Positions 44,677 through 54,422 of a stretch of 64,000 nt of DNA are shown here, piece by piece. The notes beneath the pieces were generated by a model. The model ran no database searches and had not been told where the DNA came from. It saw only the letters and a program-made list of their open reading frames with translations. The DNA comes from Aureisphaera sp963669405 (GTDB lineage Bacteria; Bacteroidota; Bacteroidia; Flavobacteriales; Flavobacteriaceae). The position numbers were made by a program, and so were the translations under genes. The stretch is taken from NCBI GenBank assembly GCA_963669405.2, contig CAXXHF010000002.1, positions 2,170,001 through 2,234,000 of the forward strand, written 5' to 3'. Position 1 is the first letter of the stretch, and every line of letters starts with the position of its first letter.

Positions 44677-45579
44677 CTAAATTTCCCTAATTGCTAATCC
44701 AGCTTCTTTTTTAAAATTAGAAGGAGACTGCCCTGTTTGTTTTTTGAAGAGACGGCTTAGATGAGAGGCATCGTCAAAGCCTACTTCGTAAGCAATTTCC
44801 TTAGCCGATTTGTCGGTGTAACGCAAAAGTCGTTTGGCTTCTAAAATGATTCGATCGTGAATAATCTTTAATGGGCTTTTATCCAGTTTTCCGAAAGAAT
44901 TGGAAAGTGTCTTGGGCGATTTGTGCAAAAGGCCTGCATAAAAAGATACGCTGTGTTCTTTTTTAAAGTGAGTCTCTACCAAGAGGTTGAATTGCCGTAA
45001 GAGCTCAATCTTACTTTCATAGAGATTCTGGGTGGTTCCGTTTCGTTTTAGCAATCGGGTGGTTTTAATAATAAACCGGGCCATGAGCATACGCAACATT
45101 TCAGCTTGAATGGTATCAGTGGTTTCTAATTCGTCCAAAAATACCTGATGTAGTAAGGCGTATTTTTCTTGATCTTCTTCTGTTAATGTAATCATAGGAA
45201 TGTGCTCATTTCCAAAAAATAGCAATCCTACACAACTTACTTCTTTGTCATGGTCCTTTATACAATAGAACTCGCGGTTAAACTGATATACCTTTAAATT
45301 ATCCCCTTCTATATATTGTAAGTGTTGTATGGGTGTAAGGGATAGGATGCTGTGTGGTGGAACGATTGTGGGAACACCGTCTATGGCAAAATGCGCTTCC
45401 TGTTCTTGGGTCCATATAAAGGAAAAGCTACCCAATTCCTTGGAGGTCTGAAAGTGATGGAGTATGTTTTCGTTCCCAACTGTTAGAAAAGCTCCGGTAG
45501 AAAATTCAGTAAACCTTTTTTGCATAGGAAATGTGTCGTTTTCTGTTGTTAAACTTACAAAGAGGGCAAATTCATTCAC
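44677..45579 (-). CDS. AraC-family transcriptional regulator
   Basis: The 300-residue protein has an N-terminal cupin-like ligand domain (about 20-165, with GLLFFGNEHIPMITLTEEDQ) and a C-terminal AraC domain (SVSFYAGLLHKSPKTLSNSF, then AKEIAYEVGFDDASHLSRLF). A start at Met19 (45525) is equally possible. The cytoplasmic regulator is likely to act on the adjacent AhpD-like/cupredoxin genes. No operator could be assigned. Confidence 0.85.
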   Translation of the reverse strand: MNEFALFVSLTTENDTFPMQKRFTEFSTGAFLTVGNENILHHFQTSKELGSFSFIWTQEQEAHFAIDGVPTIVPPHSILSLTPIQHLQYIEGDNLKVYQFNREFYCIKDHDKEVSCVGLLFFGNEHIPMITLTEEDQEKYALLHQVFLDELETTDTIQAEMLRMLMARFIIKTTRLLKRNGTTQNLYESKIELLRQFNLLVETHFKKEHSVSFYAGLLHKSPKTLSNSFGKLDKSPLKIIHDRIILEAKRLLRYTDKSAKEIAYEVGFDDASHLSRLFKKQTGQSPSNFKKEAGLAIREI

Positions 45580-45955
45580 AAAATTAAATACTTTCGTTCA
45601 TATTTGCTTCCAAATGAGCAGGTTGGCAACACAATATATTGTAATGGGTAAAATAAACTTATCGCAATACTTTTTTATAGATGTAGGTGCAACAAAAAGG
45701 CAAGTGGCCTTTTATGAGCTAAGTTGCATGTTTAAATTGGTCATATTCTTGTTCTGTCTCAAAAGGGTTTTTGTTTCTCAATAAGAATCTAATCGTTTTT
45801 CACTGTTCTAAGATATTTGTTTAGTAACAAACATCTTCAGCCCTTGTTTGCAAATAAAGACTATAGGTCTGTTAATGGCAATGGAGGTATGATAAAACGG
45901 TTGAAGGAAATATGTGCCTTAAGGCTTTGTGTGGTAACAGGGTCTTTTAAATAAA

Positions 45956-45988
45956 AACCGCCGAAAGTCGTTGCAGCTTTCAGCGGTT
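45956..45988. other. Orphan hairpin in a gene-free stretch (45580-46176)
   Basis: An imperfect 12-bp stem (AACCGCCGAAAG with CTTTCAGCGGTT, one mismatch) flanked by A and T runs resembles a terminator. There is no supported gene on either side ending here, so it may be the remnant terminator of a lost gene. The rest of the ~600-nt region shows nothing recognisable. Confidence 0.5.
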
Positions 45989-46176
45989 CATTTCATAGCA
46001 ATTAATAAAGTAGGCAGGTTGTAGGTTAAGTGTACTATAAAAAATCTATCTACTAATCAACGGTGTAAAAGTAGCCCTTATTATAACATTTGTGAGTCCT
46101 TGTGAGAAAAATATGATATTATTTGTAGTGGTTTTATGAGATTACGGGTTAATTTTGAGTGTTTTTATTAGAAGTT

Positions 46177-48111
46177 ATGAGAAAATCTATTTTGTGCGTA
46201 TTTGTGTTTTTGAGTTTTTTTTCGGGAAACTCACAAGAGACGGATAGTCTTGAGATTGCGCAATCTAAAAAAAACCTGAAATTTCAACTCAATGATAATG
46301 AACTTTCTGATGCCGACAAAGTAAATACGTTACATGAGTTGGGAGAATTATATTATGGAGAGGAAAATGATAGTGCTTATTATTACCTCAAGAGTGCACT
46401 GGGTCTTTCTAGACTTCGTAATGATAGTTTAAAGATTGCAAAGTCTTATGTAAAACTAAGTTTGGTGGGAATCTATATTGATGATTATGATTCTGCCCTT
46501 ACCTATATAGATAGTACGTTTATGTATGCCCAAAAAACGAGTCCCAAATATTTTGCGAATATGGGATGGGCATATAGCATTGCCGGAATCGTTTATAATA
46601 ATTATGAAAAGATGGATTTGGCACTGGAGAATATTCTTTTGGCCAATAGTTTTCTTGAAAAAGCAAATAAGAATGATGAGACTCAAGAATACTTAGTTGA
46701 AAACTATAATGATCTCGCAGTAGTATACTTTAATACAGAATCTTATGATACCGCCTCCAAATATGCTCACATAGCATTAGAAAAAGCAAAGGAAGCCGAA
46801 AGCGAATACTATGTAGCTGAGAATCATAATATGTTGGGCTTAATTTACATTTCAACAGGGGAATACACATTAGCTGAAAAGCATTTGGATAGTGCCTATA
46901 CAGGATTTGAGACTACGGGAAATAGAGAAGGTCAACATAGTGTGGCGAGTAATAGGGGATTTCTTTATCGGAGTCAGGGCATATACCAAAAAGCAAAGGA
47001 GGAATTCAAGAAATCTTTAGAGTTAAGCAAGGAATTGGAAGACCCTTATTCTCGTATTACAGCTTATACCGATTTGGTATATGTACATAATTCTACACTC
47101 GAACTGGAAAAATCGAAGGCCTATCTGGATTCGGCAAAAATGTATACCTCAGAATGGGTCATTCCCAATTTTGAAACCAATATCGCCCTTCTGGAATCTA
47201 AAATACTTGAAAAGGAAAACAACATTTCTGATGGAATTGCCATTTTGCAGGAAACCCTGAAAAGTGAAGATCTCAAAAAATTCAAACAGTCCGAAATGGA
47301 TGTGTATTCTGAATTGTTCCATCTTTTTAAAAAGAGAGGGGATTTTGAAAATGGATTGCGCTATTACGAGAAATATACGGCACTAAGGGATACATTGCAA
47401 CAACAGATTCAGAATGATAAATTGAATATACTTCGGGTAGAGCAGAACTATAATCAAGTAGTAGCAGAACTTGAAAATACCGAAACCCGCTTACAATTGG
47501 CAAATACCGAAAAGAAGAGCTTTAAAACCCGCCAATTTTTTATTGTAGGTATTGCTATAATGATGATTCTTTTCTCCATATTTCTATTCTTCAGGGAGCG
47601 TAAACTCAATACTACTAAAAGAGCAGCCTTAAAGTCCAACGAAGAAGTATTGAAGTTGAAAAAAGCAGCCTTGGATACTGAGATGCGATTTAAAAACAAA
47701 CAAATTACCGAATTCGCCATTCACATTTCTGAAAAGAACGAGTTACTGGAAAAGATAAAATCCAAATTGCGAGGTATTAAAGTAACTCACGAAACGTATC
47801 GGGAAATGGTAAACGATGCACTGCACTTTATAAATAGTGATATAGAACAGAACAAAGAAAAAGTGCAATTGTATCAACACATTGATGAGACTACAGATTC
47901 TTTTGGAGCTAAAATTGAACAACTATATCCCAACCTTTCGGCCAAAGAGAAAAAAGTAGCCATCATGCTCAGATTGGGACAAACTTCCAAACAGATTGGC
48001 GTTCAATTAAATATTAGTCCTGCTAGTGTGGATAATTATAGATACAACTTGCGAAAGAAAATGGAGATCCCTAAAGGGCAGTCCTTGAAGTCCTTTATTC
48101 AGAATTTATAA
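46177..48111 (+). CDS. TPR-LuxR membrane transcriptional regulator
   Basis: From the ATG at 46177 the ~644-residue protein has a signal peptide (ending GNSQ). Tetratricopeptide repeats span about 50-390 (NMLGLIYISTGEYTLAEKHL, then SNRGFLYRSQGIYQKAKEEF). One TM helix follows (FFIVGIAIMMILFSIFLFF), then a coiled-coil region and a C-terminal LuxR HTH (LSAKEKKVAIMLRLGQTSKQ, then SPASVDNYRYNLRKKM). The TPR region is periplasmic and the HTH cytoplasmic. Its stop abuts the convergent histone-deacetylase-like gene. Targets unknown. Confidence 0.9.
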   Translation: MRKSILCVFVFLSFFSGNSQETDSLEIAQSKKNLKFQLNDNELSDADKVNTLHELGELYYGEENDSAYYYLKSALGLSRLRNDSLKIAKSYVKLSLVGIYIDDYDSALTYIDSTFMYAQKTSPKYFANMGWAYSIAGIVYNNYEKMDLALENILLANSFLEKANKNDETQEYLVENYNDLAVVYFNTESYDTASKYAHIALEKAKEAESEYYVAENHNMLGLIYISTGEYTLAEKHLDSAYTGFETTGNREGQHSVASNRGFLYRSQGIYQKAKEEFKKSLELSKELEDPYSRITAYTDLVYVHNSTLELEKSKAYLDSAKMYTSEWVIPNFETNIALLESKILEKENNISDGIAILQETLKSEDLKKFKQSEMDVYSELFHLFKKRGDFENGLRYYEKYTALRDTLQQQIQNDKLNILRVEQNYNQVVAELENTETRLQLANTEKKSFKTRQFFIVGIAIMMILFSIFLFFRERKLNTTKRAALKSNEEVLKLKKAALDTEMRFKNKQITEFAIHISEKNELLEKIKSKLRGIKVTHETYREMVNDALHFINSDIEQNKEKVQLYQHIDETTDSFGAKIEQLYPNLSAKEKKVAIMLRLGQTSKQIGVQLNISPASVDNYRYNLRKKMEIPKGQSLKSFIQNL

Positions 48112-49014
48112 TTAGAAGAAGATTTCCTGAGCCACACGGTATGTGTTGGCATGTGCTTCAATAATGGTTTTAATATCTGGTGAATAGCCACCACCCATAC
48201 TTATTTGGACTGGAATATGGGCATCTTTACAAGCTTGAAGTACAAATCGGTCACGTTCCTTGCAACCTTCTAGACTACATCCTAGTCTTCCCAACTTATC
48301 TGTTTCCAGAATATCCACACCACTTAAATAGAAAATGAAGTCTGGTTTTTCAGATTCTATAAGCTTGGGTAGAATTTCTTTAAGTGTTTTAAGGTATTGC
48401 TCGTCATTTGTGCCATCTTCCAGGTCAATATCCAAATCGCTAGTTTCTTTTCTGAAAGGATAGTTTTTGCCTCCGTGCATAGAAAACGTAAAGACCCTTG
48501 GTTCTTTTTCAAAGATTTCTGCGGTACCATTTCCTTGATGTACATCCAGATCGACTATTAAAATCTTTTCAACTTCACGATGGTTCAATAAATACATTGC
48601 ACCAATGGCTTGATCGTTAAATAAGCAAAAAGCTTCTCCGTGATCGGTATAGGCGTGGTGAGTCCCCCCAGCAATGTTCATGGCAATGTTGTGTTTCAAT
48701 GCATAATCTGAACCTTCTACCGTGCCTTGAGTAATATATTCTTCACGTTCAACCAGTTTTTGGGATAATGGGAATCCAAGTTTCCGAATGGCTTTCTTAT
48801 CAAGCTCTAAATTTCGTAAGGAGGAAATATAGGTTGAGGTATGAACAGCTTCAATGTGTTCATATTCTACAGGACTTGGGACAAAGAAATTTTCTTCTGT
48901 ACAAGTACCTTCTAATAATAATTGTTGATGTAGGAGTTCGTATTTGGACATAGGGAATCGATGTCCTAACGGTAGGTTGTGTTTAAAAATAGGGTGGTAC
49001 GCTATCTTAAGCAC
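48112..49014 (-). CDS. Histone deacetylase family protein (class II-like)
   Basis: The 300-residue protein has the zinc-site motif DLDVHQGNGTAEIF, a His-containing loop GGTHHAYTDHGEAFCLFND and GVDILETDKLGRLG, all typical of the deacetylase superfamily. In bacteria these are deacetylases of small acetyl-amine substrates such as acetoin-utilisation or acetylpolyamine proteins. The substrate is unknown. It lies 3 nt behind metG on the same strand. Confidence 0.9.
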   Translation of the reverse strand: MLKIAYHPIFKHNLPLGHRFPMSKYELLHQQLLLEGTCTEENFFVPSPVEYEHIEAVHTSTYISSLRNLELDKKAIRKLGFPLSQKLVEREEYITQGTVEGSDYALKHNIAMNIAGGTHHAYTDHGEAFCLFNDQAIGAMYLLNHREVEKILIVDLDVHQGNGTAEIFEKEPRVFTFSMHGGKNYPFRKETSDLDIDLEDGTNDEQYLKTLKEILPKLIESEKPDFIFYLSGVDILETDKLGRLGCSLEGCKERDRFVLQACKDAHIPVQISMGGGYSPDIKTIIEAHANTYRVAQEIFF

Positions 49015-49017
49015 TTC

Positions 49018-51087
49018 TTAATTAATAGTTGCTCCGTTGTCTGCCCCATCTTCATCTGGGTTTACAAAGACCAATTTTCCTTCAGGTGTTTCGGTCATTA
49101 AAATCATCCCCTGGCTTTCTACCCCACGTAAGGGTCTTGGTGCTAAATTGACCAATACGGTTACTTTTTTACCGATGATTTCCTCTGGAGAAAAGCTTTC
49201 GGCAATTCCTGAAACTATGGTGCGAACATCGATGCCGGTATCTACTTTCAAGACCATAAGTTTCTTGGTCTTGGGCATTTTTTCGGCTTCCAAAATAGTT
49301 CCCACCCGCATATCGAGTTTGGTGAAATCGTCGAACTGAATGGTCTCCTTTTGAGGGGTGACTTCTTTGGCTGCAGCTTCATTGGCAGCTTTGCTTGCTT
49401 CTAATTTATCCAATTGTTGTTGAATTTGAGTGTCTTCAATTTTACTGAAAAGCAATTCACTTTTACCAATAATGTGGCCAGAGGGTAATAGGTTACTATC
49501 TTCAGAAACCCTAGACCAATCAAGAACATGGTCTACTTCTGAATGTTGTAAAATTCGTTTTAATTTCTCTGAAGTATGTGGTAAAAAGGGTTCGCTTAAT
49601 ATAGCAAGGGCACTAGCAATTTGAATGGCCACATACATAACCGTTTGGGTGCGTTCTGGATCTGTTTTGATAGATTTCCAGGGTTCTTCGTCCGCAAGGT
49701 ACTTGTTTCCTAATCGGGCAACATTCATGAGTTCCTGTTGTGCTTCCCGAAAACGATAGCGTTCTAAAGAACTCGAAATTATAGCTGGATATGCTTGTAG
49801 TTCCTTAAGAGTTTGTTCGTCAACTTCTGAAAAAATTCCTGGTTGCGGTATTTCTCCTTGGTAATACTTATGGGTAAGTACGGCCACTCGATTTATAAAG
49901 TTTCCAAAAATAGCAACCAATTCACTATTGTTTCGTTGTTGAAAATCGGACCATGTAAAATCATTGTCTTTACTTTCAGGGGCATTGGCCGTAAGAACAT
50001 ACCGAAGGACATCCTGTTGATTGGGGAAATCCTGTAGATATTCGTGTAACCAAACCGCCCAGTTTTTGCTGGTAGAGATTTTATTGCCTTCTAAATTGAG
50101 GAATTCGTTGGCCGGAACATTTTCAGGCAATACATAGCTTCCCTCTGCTTTTAGCATACTGGGAAAGATAATACAGTGAAATACAATATTGTCTTTTCCA
50201 ATAAAATGAAGGAGTTTGGTGTCGTCATTTTTCCAATAGGGTTCCCAATTTTTCCCTTCACGATCTGCCCATTCTTTAGTGGCAGAAATGTATCCAATTG
50301 GGGCATCAAACCAAACATATAATACTTTTCCATCTGCTCCATCTACAGGAACTGGGATTCCCCAGTCCAGATCACGAGTTACAGCACGGGGCTGAAGGCC
50401 ATCATCAATCCATGACTTGCACTGGCCGTATACATTGGTTTTCCAATCCTTTTTATGACCTTTCAAAATCCATTCACCCAACCAATCTTGGTATTCGTTT
50501 AATGGTAAAAACCAATGTTTGGTTTCTTTCATAACAGGTTTGCTTCCAGAAATAGCACTTTTTGGATTGATTAGGTCTACAGCATTATGAGATGTTCCGC
50601 AGTTTTCACATTGGTCTCCATAACTTTCTTCATTCCCACATTTTGGACAAGTTCCAATAACAAAACGATCTGCTAGGAATTGTTGTGCCTCTTCATCATA
50701 CAACTGTTCGGTAACCTCTTCTATAAATTTTCCATCATCATACAGTTTTTTGAAAAATTGCGATGCTGTTTCATGATGAATTTTGGCAGAAGTGCGTGAG
50801 TAATTATCGAAAGTGATTCCAAAATCCAAAAATGACTTTTTGATAATTTCATGATATTTATCCACTACCTCTTGAGGGGTGATTCCCTCTTTTTTGGCTT
50901 TTAAGGTAATGGGTACACCATGTTCATCACTTCCGCAAACAAAAGCAACATCCTTTCCCTGAAGTCTTTGATAACGTGCGTAGATATCAGCCGGAACATA
51001 TACTCCCGCTAAATGTCCAATATGCACAGGTCCATTTGTATAAGGTAGTGCTGCTGTAATGGTATACCGTTTTGGCTCTTGATTCAT
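49018..51087 (-). CDS. metG: Methionyl-tRNA synthetase
   Basis: About 689 residues from the ATG at 51087 (preceded by a second ATG). The HIGH motif is in NGPVHIGHLAG. The zinc knuckles are CPKCGNEESYGDQCENCG, and the KMSKS region reads GNKISTSKNW (KISTS). The C-terminal ~100 residues form the tRNA-binding/dimerisation domain (TKLDMRVGTILEAEKMPKTK). It charges initiator and elongator tRNA with methionine. It is followed by the histone-deacetylase-like gene. Confidence 0.95.
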   Translation of the reverse strand: MNQEPKRYTITAALPYTNGPVHIGHLAGVYVPADIYARYQRLQGKDVAFVCGSDEHGVPITLKAKKEGITPQEVVDKYHEIIKKSFLDFGITFDNYSRTSAKIHHETASQFFKKLYDDGKFIEEVTEQLYDEEAQQFLADRFVIGTCPKCGNEESYGDQCENCGTSHNAVDLINPKSAISGSKPVMKETKHWFLPLNEYQDWLGEWILKGHKKDWKTNVYGQCKSWIDDGLQPRAVTRDLDWGIPVPVDGADGKVLYVWFDAPIGYISATKEWADREGKNWEPYWKNDDTKLLHFIGKDNIVFHCIIFPSMLKAEGSYVLPENVPANEFLNLEGNKISTSKNWAVWLHEYLQDFPNQQDVLRYVLTANAPESKDNDFTWSDFQQRNNSELVAIFGNFINRVAVLTHKYYQGEIPQPGIFSEVDEQTLKELQAYPAIISSSLERYRFREAQQELMNVARLGNKYLADEEPWKSIKTDPERTQTVMYVAIQIASALAILSEPFLPHTSEKLKRILQHSEVDHVLDWSRVSEDSNLLPSGHIIGKSELLFSKIEDTQIQQQLDKLEASKAANEAAAKEVTPQKETIQFDDFTKLDMRVGTILEAEKMPKTKKLMVLKVDTGIDVRTIVSGIAESFSPEEIIGKKVTVLVNLAPRPLRGVESQGMILMTETPEGKLVFVNPDEDGADNGATIN

Positions 51088-51149
51088 CATTAGATTTTGA
51101 AAAAGCAAAAGTAAGGATTTTATCGCTCAGGAAAACCATTAAAAACCAA

Positions 51150-51172
51150 AAGCTCCCTGTTTTAGGGAGCTT
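51150..51172 (-). terminator. Terminator of the DUF1501/DUF1800 operon
   Basis: A perfect 9-bp stem AAGCTCCCT (51150-51158) with AGGGAGCTT (51164-51172), loop GTTTT, is followed on the minus strand by a T-rich run. It is 24 nt past the stop of the gene ending at 51196. Confidence 0.9.
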
Positions 51173-51195
51173 CGCGATTTATGGTTGTTTTCAGA

Positions 51196-52818
51196 TTATT
51201 GTATGAGAATGGACTTGCTGTAATGTTGTCCACCTGTTGTAATTCTATAAATATACTGGCCAAAATTAAGTCGGCTATTGGTAGTAGCTTTTACATCTAT
51301 TTTATGTTGACCAGCAAAGAGCATTTCATTTTTCAACTTTGCCACTTCTTTTCCGGTAATATCGAACAATCGTATATCTACGTGTGCCGTTATAGGCATA
51401 TTTAATTCTATAAAAGTTCGGTTATTGGTATACGTAGGTCGATGAACCATACGGGTCACATTGCTGAAATCGTTTCCTCCCAGAATGTCACAATTGAACC
51501 CAAGATCCAAATTTTCATAGGTTTGTCCTAGTAAGATTAAATCTAAGACAGAAGGGTCTAAGCAGAACCAATTTGTCAAAACACTGGTATAAACATCTCT
51601 AAAGTCTGTAGAGGGGATTAAATTATCTGCTGGGTCCCAAGTACTTAAATCTGGGTGTTGATTTACAAAACCATTACCTTCTAGTCCAGGGCCAAAGAGA
51701 AGTACTGGAGAGGCCGCTCCATGGTCAGTTCCATTACTTCCATTTTCGTAAGGACGGCGTCCAAATTCGGAAATAGTCATAGCCAAGACATTATTATCCA
51801 TACCTGTTGCAGCTAGATCATCAAAAAAGAGCTTCATGGAATTAGAAAGGTCTTCAAGTAATGTCTGGTGGTCTTCTACTTGGTTGGCATGCGTGTCAAA
51901 ACCATTTAAGGTGACCATATATACCTTGGTTCCCAAATTACCTTTTATCATACGGGCTACAATGGCTAACTGATTTGCCAGTTCGGCATCTTCATATTCC
52001 ACATCATTGTTGGAAGCCATATAGGCCTGATTTATAATATCTGCATAGAAAAAGGTGGTATTGGTTGTGGCGCGCATAAAGAGCAATTTGTCTCCATACA
52101 CACAATCTGGTAAATTCAGAACATCATGTACAGTTCCGTTTTCTGCAATGTTTGCTAGCTGATCTGGATTTGCAACCGTAAAGGCATAATTGGTTTCATT
52201 TCCTTCAAAAACAAGATTTCCAATACTTCCAATCTGCATAGCAGGGGGAACCTCTGGTGGATTTATAATATAATCTGGATAGAGGTCTTCGAAATAACGT
52301 CCCCACCATCCGGTAGGTTCAAAGTTTATTTCGTCTGCGGAGGCCCAAATGTCTGAACTTCGAAAGTGGGAGAGGTTCTGATCTGGATATCCTACACCGT
52401 GCACTACCTTCATTTTTCCATCTCCCCACATAGGCTCCAAGGAATTCATATAATTTGGAATACCAAAATCTGCATTCAACATGGTAAGATCACTTTGTTG
52501 GTGCTTAATGGTAGGGCGTAAATTGGCATAGACATCGTAATCATAAACTGGCACAATGGTATTTAACCCATCATTTCCTCCTTTGAGGCGCACAATGACT
52601 AAGATGCGATCATTGTCATTTTCGGCTAATGCTACCGCTAATGGTGAGGGTTTGGCAGCGGTAATGTTAGAACTTCCCAAAACCATACTTCCTGCACCAG
52701 CCAGTCCCAATGCCTGTATAAAGGAACGTCGGTTCCACTTGCTGTGTTCCTGATCGTGAACATATTTTTCTTCAGCTACTTTAGCTTTTTTCTTAGGGAT
52801 ATTGTGAGAGTCACACAT
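51196..52818 (-). CDS. DUF1501 protein with Tat-type signal and T9SS type A sorting domain
   Basis: The 540-residue protein carries a twin-arginine-type signal (KWNRRSFIQALGLAGAGS). The DUF1501 body contains IVRLKGGNDGLNTIVPVYDY, RSSDIWASADE and LNGFDTHANQVEDHQ, related to the alkaline-phosphatase/sulfatase-like fold. The final ~80 residues are a T9SS type A domain (LFDITGKEVAKLKN). Combining Tat export and T9SS secretion is usual for this family in Bacteroidota. It pairs with the DUF1800 gene just upstream; both functions are unproven. Confidence 0.9.
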   Translation of the reverse strand: MCDSHNIPKKKAKVAEEKYVHDQEHSKWNRRSFIQALGLAGAGSMVLGSSNITAAKPSPLAVALAENDNDRILVIVRLKGGNDGLNTIVPVYDYDVYANLRPTIKHQQSDLTMLNADFGIPNYMNSLEPMWGDGKMKVVHGVGYPDQNLSHFRSSDIWASADEINFEPTGWWGRYFEDLYPDYIINPPEVPPAMQIGSIGNLVFEGNETNYAFTVANPDQLANIAENGTVHDVLNLPDCVYGDKLLFMRATTNTTFFYADIINQAYMASNNDVEYEDAELANQLAIVARMIKGNLGTKVYMVTLNGFDTHANQVEDHQTLLEDLSNSMKLFFDDLAATGMDNNVLAMTISEFGRRPYENGSNGTDHGAASPVLLFGPGLEGNGFVNQHPDLSTWDPADNLIPSTDFRDVYTSVLTNWFCLDPSVLDLILLGQTYENLDLGFNCDILGGNDFSNVTRMVHRPTYTNNRTFIELNMPITAHVDIRLFDITGKEVAKLKNEMLFAGQHKIDVKATTNSRLNFGQYIYRITTGGQHYSKSILIQ

Positions 52819-52827
52819 AATTGTAGG

Positions 52828-54303
52828 CTATTTAAGTTGAAATTCGGGCATCCTTGCTATGTGAACCAAAAGCAAAAGGCACTGAAAGGGTGCCGTTGAC
52901 CAATTTAGGTTCCACGTACCATCATCATAATAATTCTGAGGGATTTCCCACTTAAAAATATCTGTTGCAATAACGTAATCTGAAGCAGTGTGTAATGGTT
53001 TACTTACCAAATGATCTACAACTACTTGCGTAATGAATTCAGGGTCATTACTATCATTAGAAAGTTCCCTTACAATATCTACGAGTGTGAATTCAAAACC
53101 GTTATTGTATAGATAATAGAGGTAAAACTCCATTAGCTGCCATCTTCCACTAAGGGTAGAGCCATTAATCCAGGTTTCGTCTCGTTGCCAGCCCGAAACA
53201 TCGGGAGGGTCATAAATTTCTTGCCCCATGAGCCCTGCATAATACAGGAAGGCATCCATAATATCACCTCCATAGAAAAAGTTAGCGTCATTGGCATAGG
53301 TAAAGATGACATCGATGGGGCTTTTTATGACAACGCCCAATGCTCTATCATCGAAAAAATGCTCGCTTTTGAAAAGTAATTTGAGCATAGGAACCAATTC
53401 AAAATTATTGTCAATCAGTTCTTGTGCGAGGGGAGCAATAATCTCCAACTCTATCACCTCATCTACCGATGGGCTTACAAAATATTTATAAAGCTTGGTA
53501 CAGATAAAAGTTGCAATTTCATTGGGGCGTTGTTCAAAAAGGATATCAATAAGGTTGTCATATCCCCAATTTCCAATTTGACCAAAAATGTTCTTTTCGC
53601 CACCATCAAAAGTGCTATTATCAAAATAGATGTCGCTACCAACCTCGTCCCAGTGATTGTAACCGGTTAGGGCTCTAGAAGCATTAATAATGTCATCTTG
53701 ATCATAACCATTTCCTTCTCCCATAGTAAAGAGTTCAAACAACTCTCGGGCGTAATTTTCATTAGGGTTAACATCGGTATTTTCAAAACCATTTAGGTAT
53801 AACAACATATTGTTGTCGACACCTACATTTCTTACAAATTCCTTAAAGTTACCTAATGCATGAGTTTGCATTAAGTTATAATATTGAAACATATAAGGTG
53901 CGTAGAAAATATTTTCGAGTTCTGTCACAAAATGACTCATCCAAAATAAGGTCATACGTCCTCTAAGGTCTTCAGAAATAATATGATTTCCAGAAGCCAA
54001 CCGCCAATCGTAAATGTATTGTTCATTTTCAGTATCGAAATCACTAAAGTCACTTACAGCCCAATAACCCCAAGGCGGAGCCGCAGCTGGAGGAAGGTTA
54101 TAAGCTGTATCTACTAGGTTGTCTATAAACTCACCAGGTGTTAAGGGTAGGGAATCATCTACACGGGTAGGGTAGGCACCATAGCCTATTCTTCTAAAAG
54201 CGTGTTTTATCTTGGACGTATTCCATGGATTTCCCGAATCTGGAACATATGGGGAAAGTGTGGCAGTATTGCATGAGGGGTTTGTAGCAATTTCCATAGG
54301 CAA
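52828..54303 (-). CDS. DUF1800 family protein
   Basis: The 491-residue protein has DUF1800 landmarks: KHAFRRIGYGAYPTRVDDSL near the N-terminus, LRGRMTLFWMSHFVTELEN in the middle, and NENYARELFELFTMGEG, then DVSGWQRDETWINGSTLSG. DUF1800 and DUF1501 genes are almost always paired and proposed to handle surface-linked substrates or pili-like material. No signal peptide is obvious at this start. It is 9 nt before the DUF1501 gene. Confidence 0.9.
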   Translation of the reverse strand: MPMEIATNPSCNTATLSPYVPDSGNPWNTSKIKHAFRRIGYGAYPTRVDDSLPLTPGEFIDNLVDTAYNLPPAAAPPWGYWAVSDFSDFDTENEQYIYDWRLASGNHIISEDLRGRMTLFWMSHFVTELENIFYAPYMFQYYNLMQTHALGNFKEFVRNVGVDNNMLLYLNGFENTDVNPNENYARELFELFTMGEGNGYDQDDIINASRALTGYNHWDEVGSDIYFDNSTFDGGEKNIFGQIGNWGYDNLIDILFEQRPNEIATFICTKLYKYFVSPSVDEVIELEIIAPLAQELIDNNFELVPMLKLLFKSEHFFDDRALGVVIKSPIDVIFTYANDANFFYGGDIMDAFLYYAGLMGQEIYDPPDVSGWQRDETWINGSTLSGRWQLMEFYLYYLYNNGFEFTLVDIVRELSNDSNDPEFITQVVVDHLVSKPLHTASDYVIATDIFKWEIPQNYYDDGTWNLNWSTAPFQCLLLLVHIARMPEFQLK

Positions 54304-54422
54304 TATTTTTTCGGGGTATAAGTGTTTAAATATACTGAATAGTAGCCTTTTATCACAATTGAGACTTTTTTTTAACGAAAAGGTTTAATTTTAATTTTAA
54401 AATAGGACGAATATTTAATACT

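Noticed and set aside
45464..45784. 106-residue plus-strand open frame near the AraC promoter
   Set aside because: Its first half is antisense to the AraC N-terminus, and the rest has no recognisable features; treated as non-coding.
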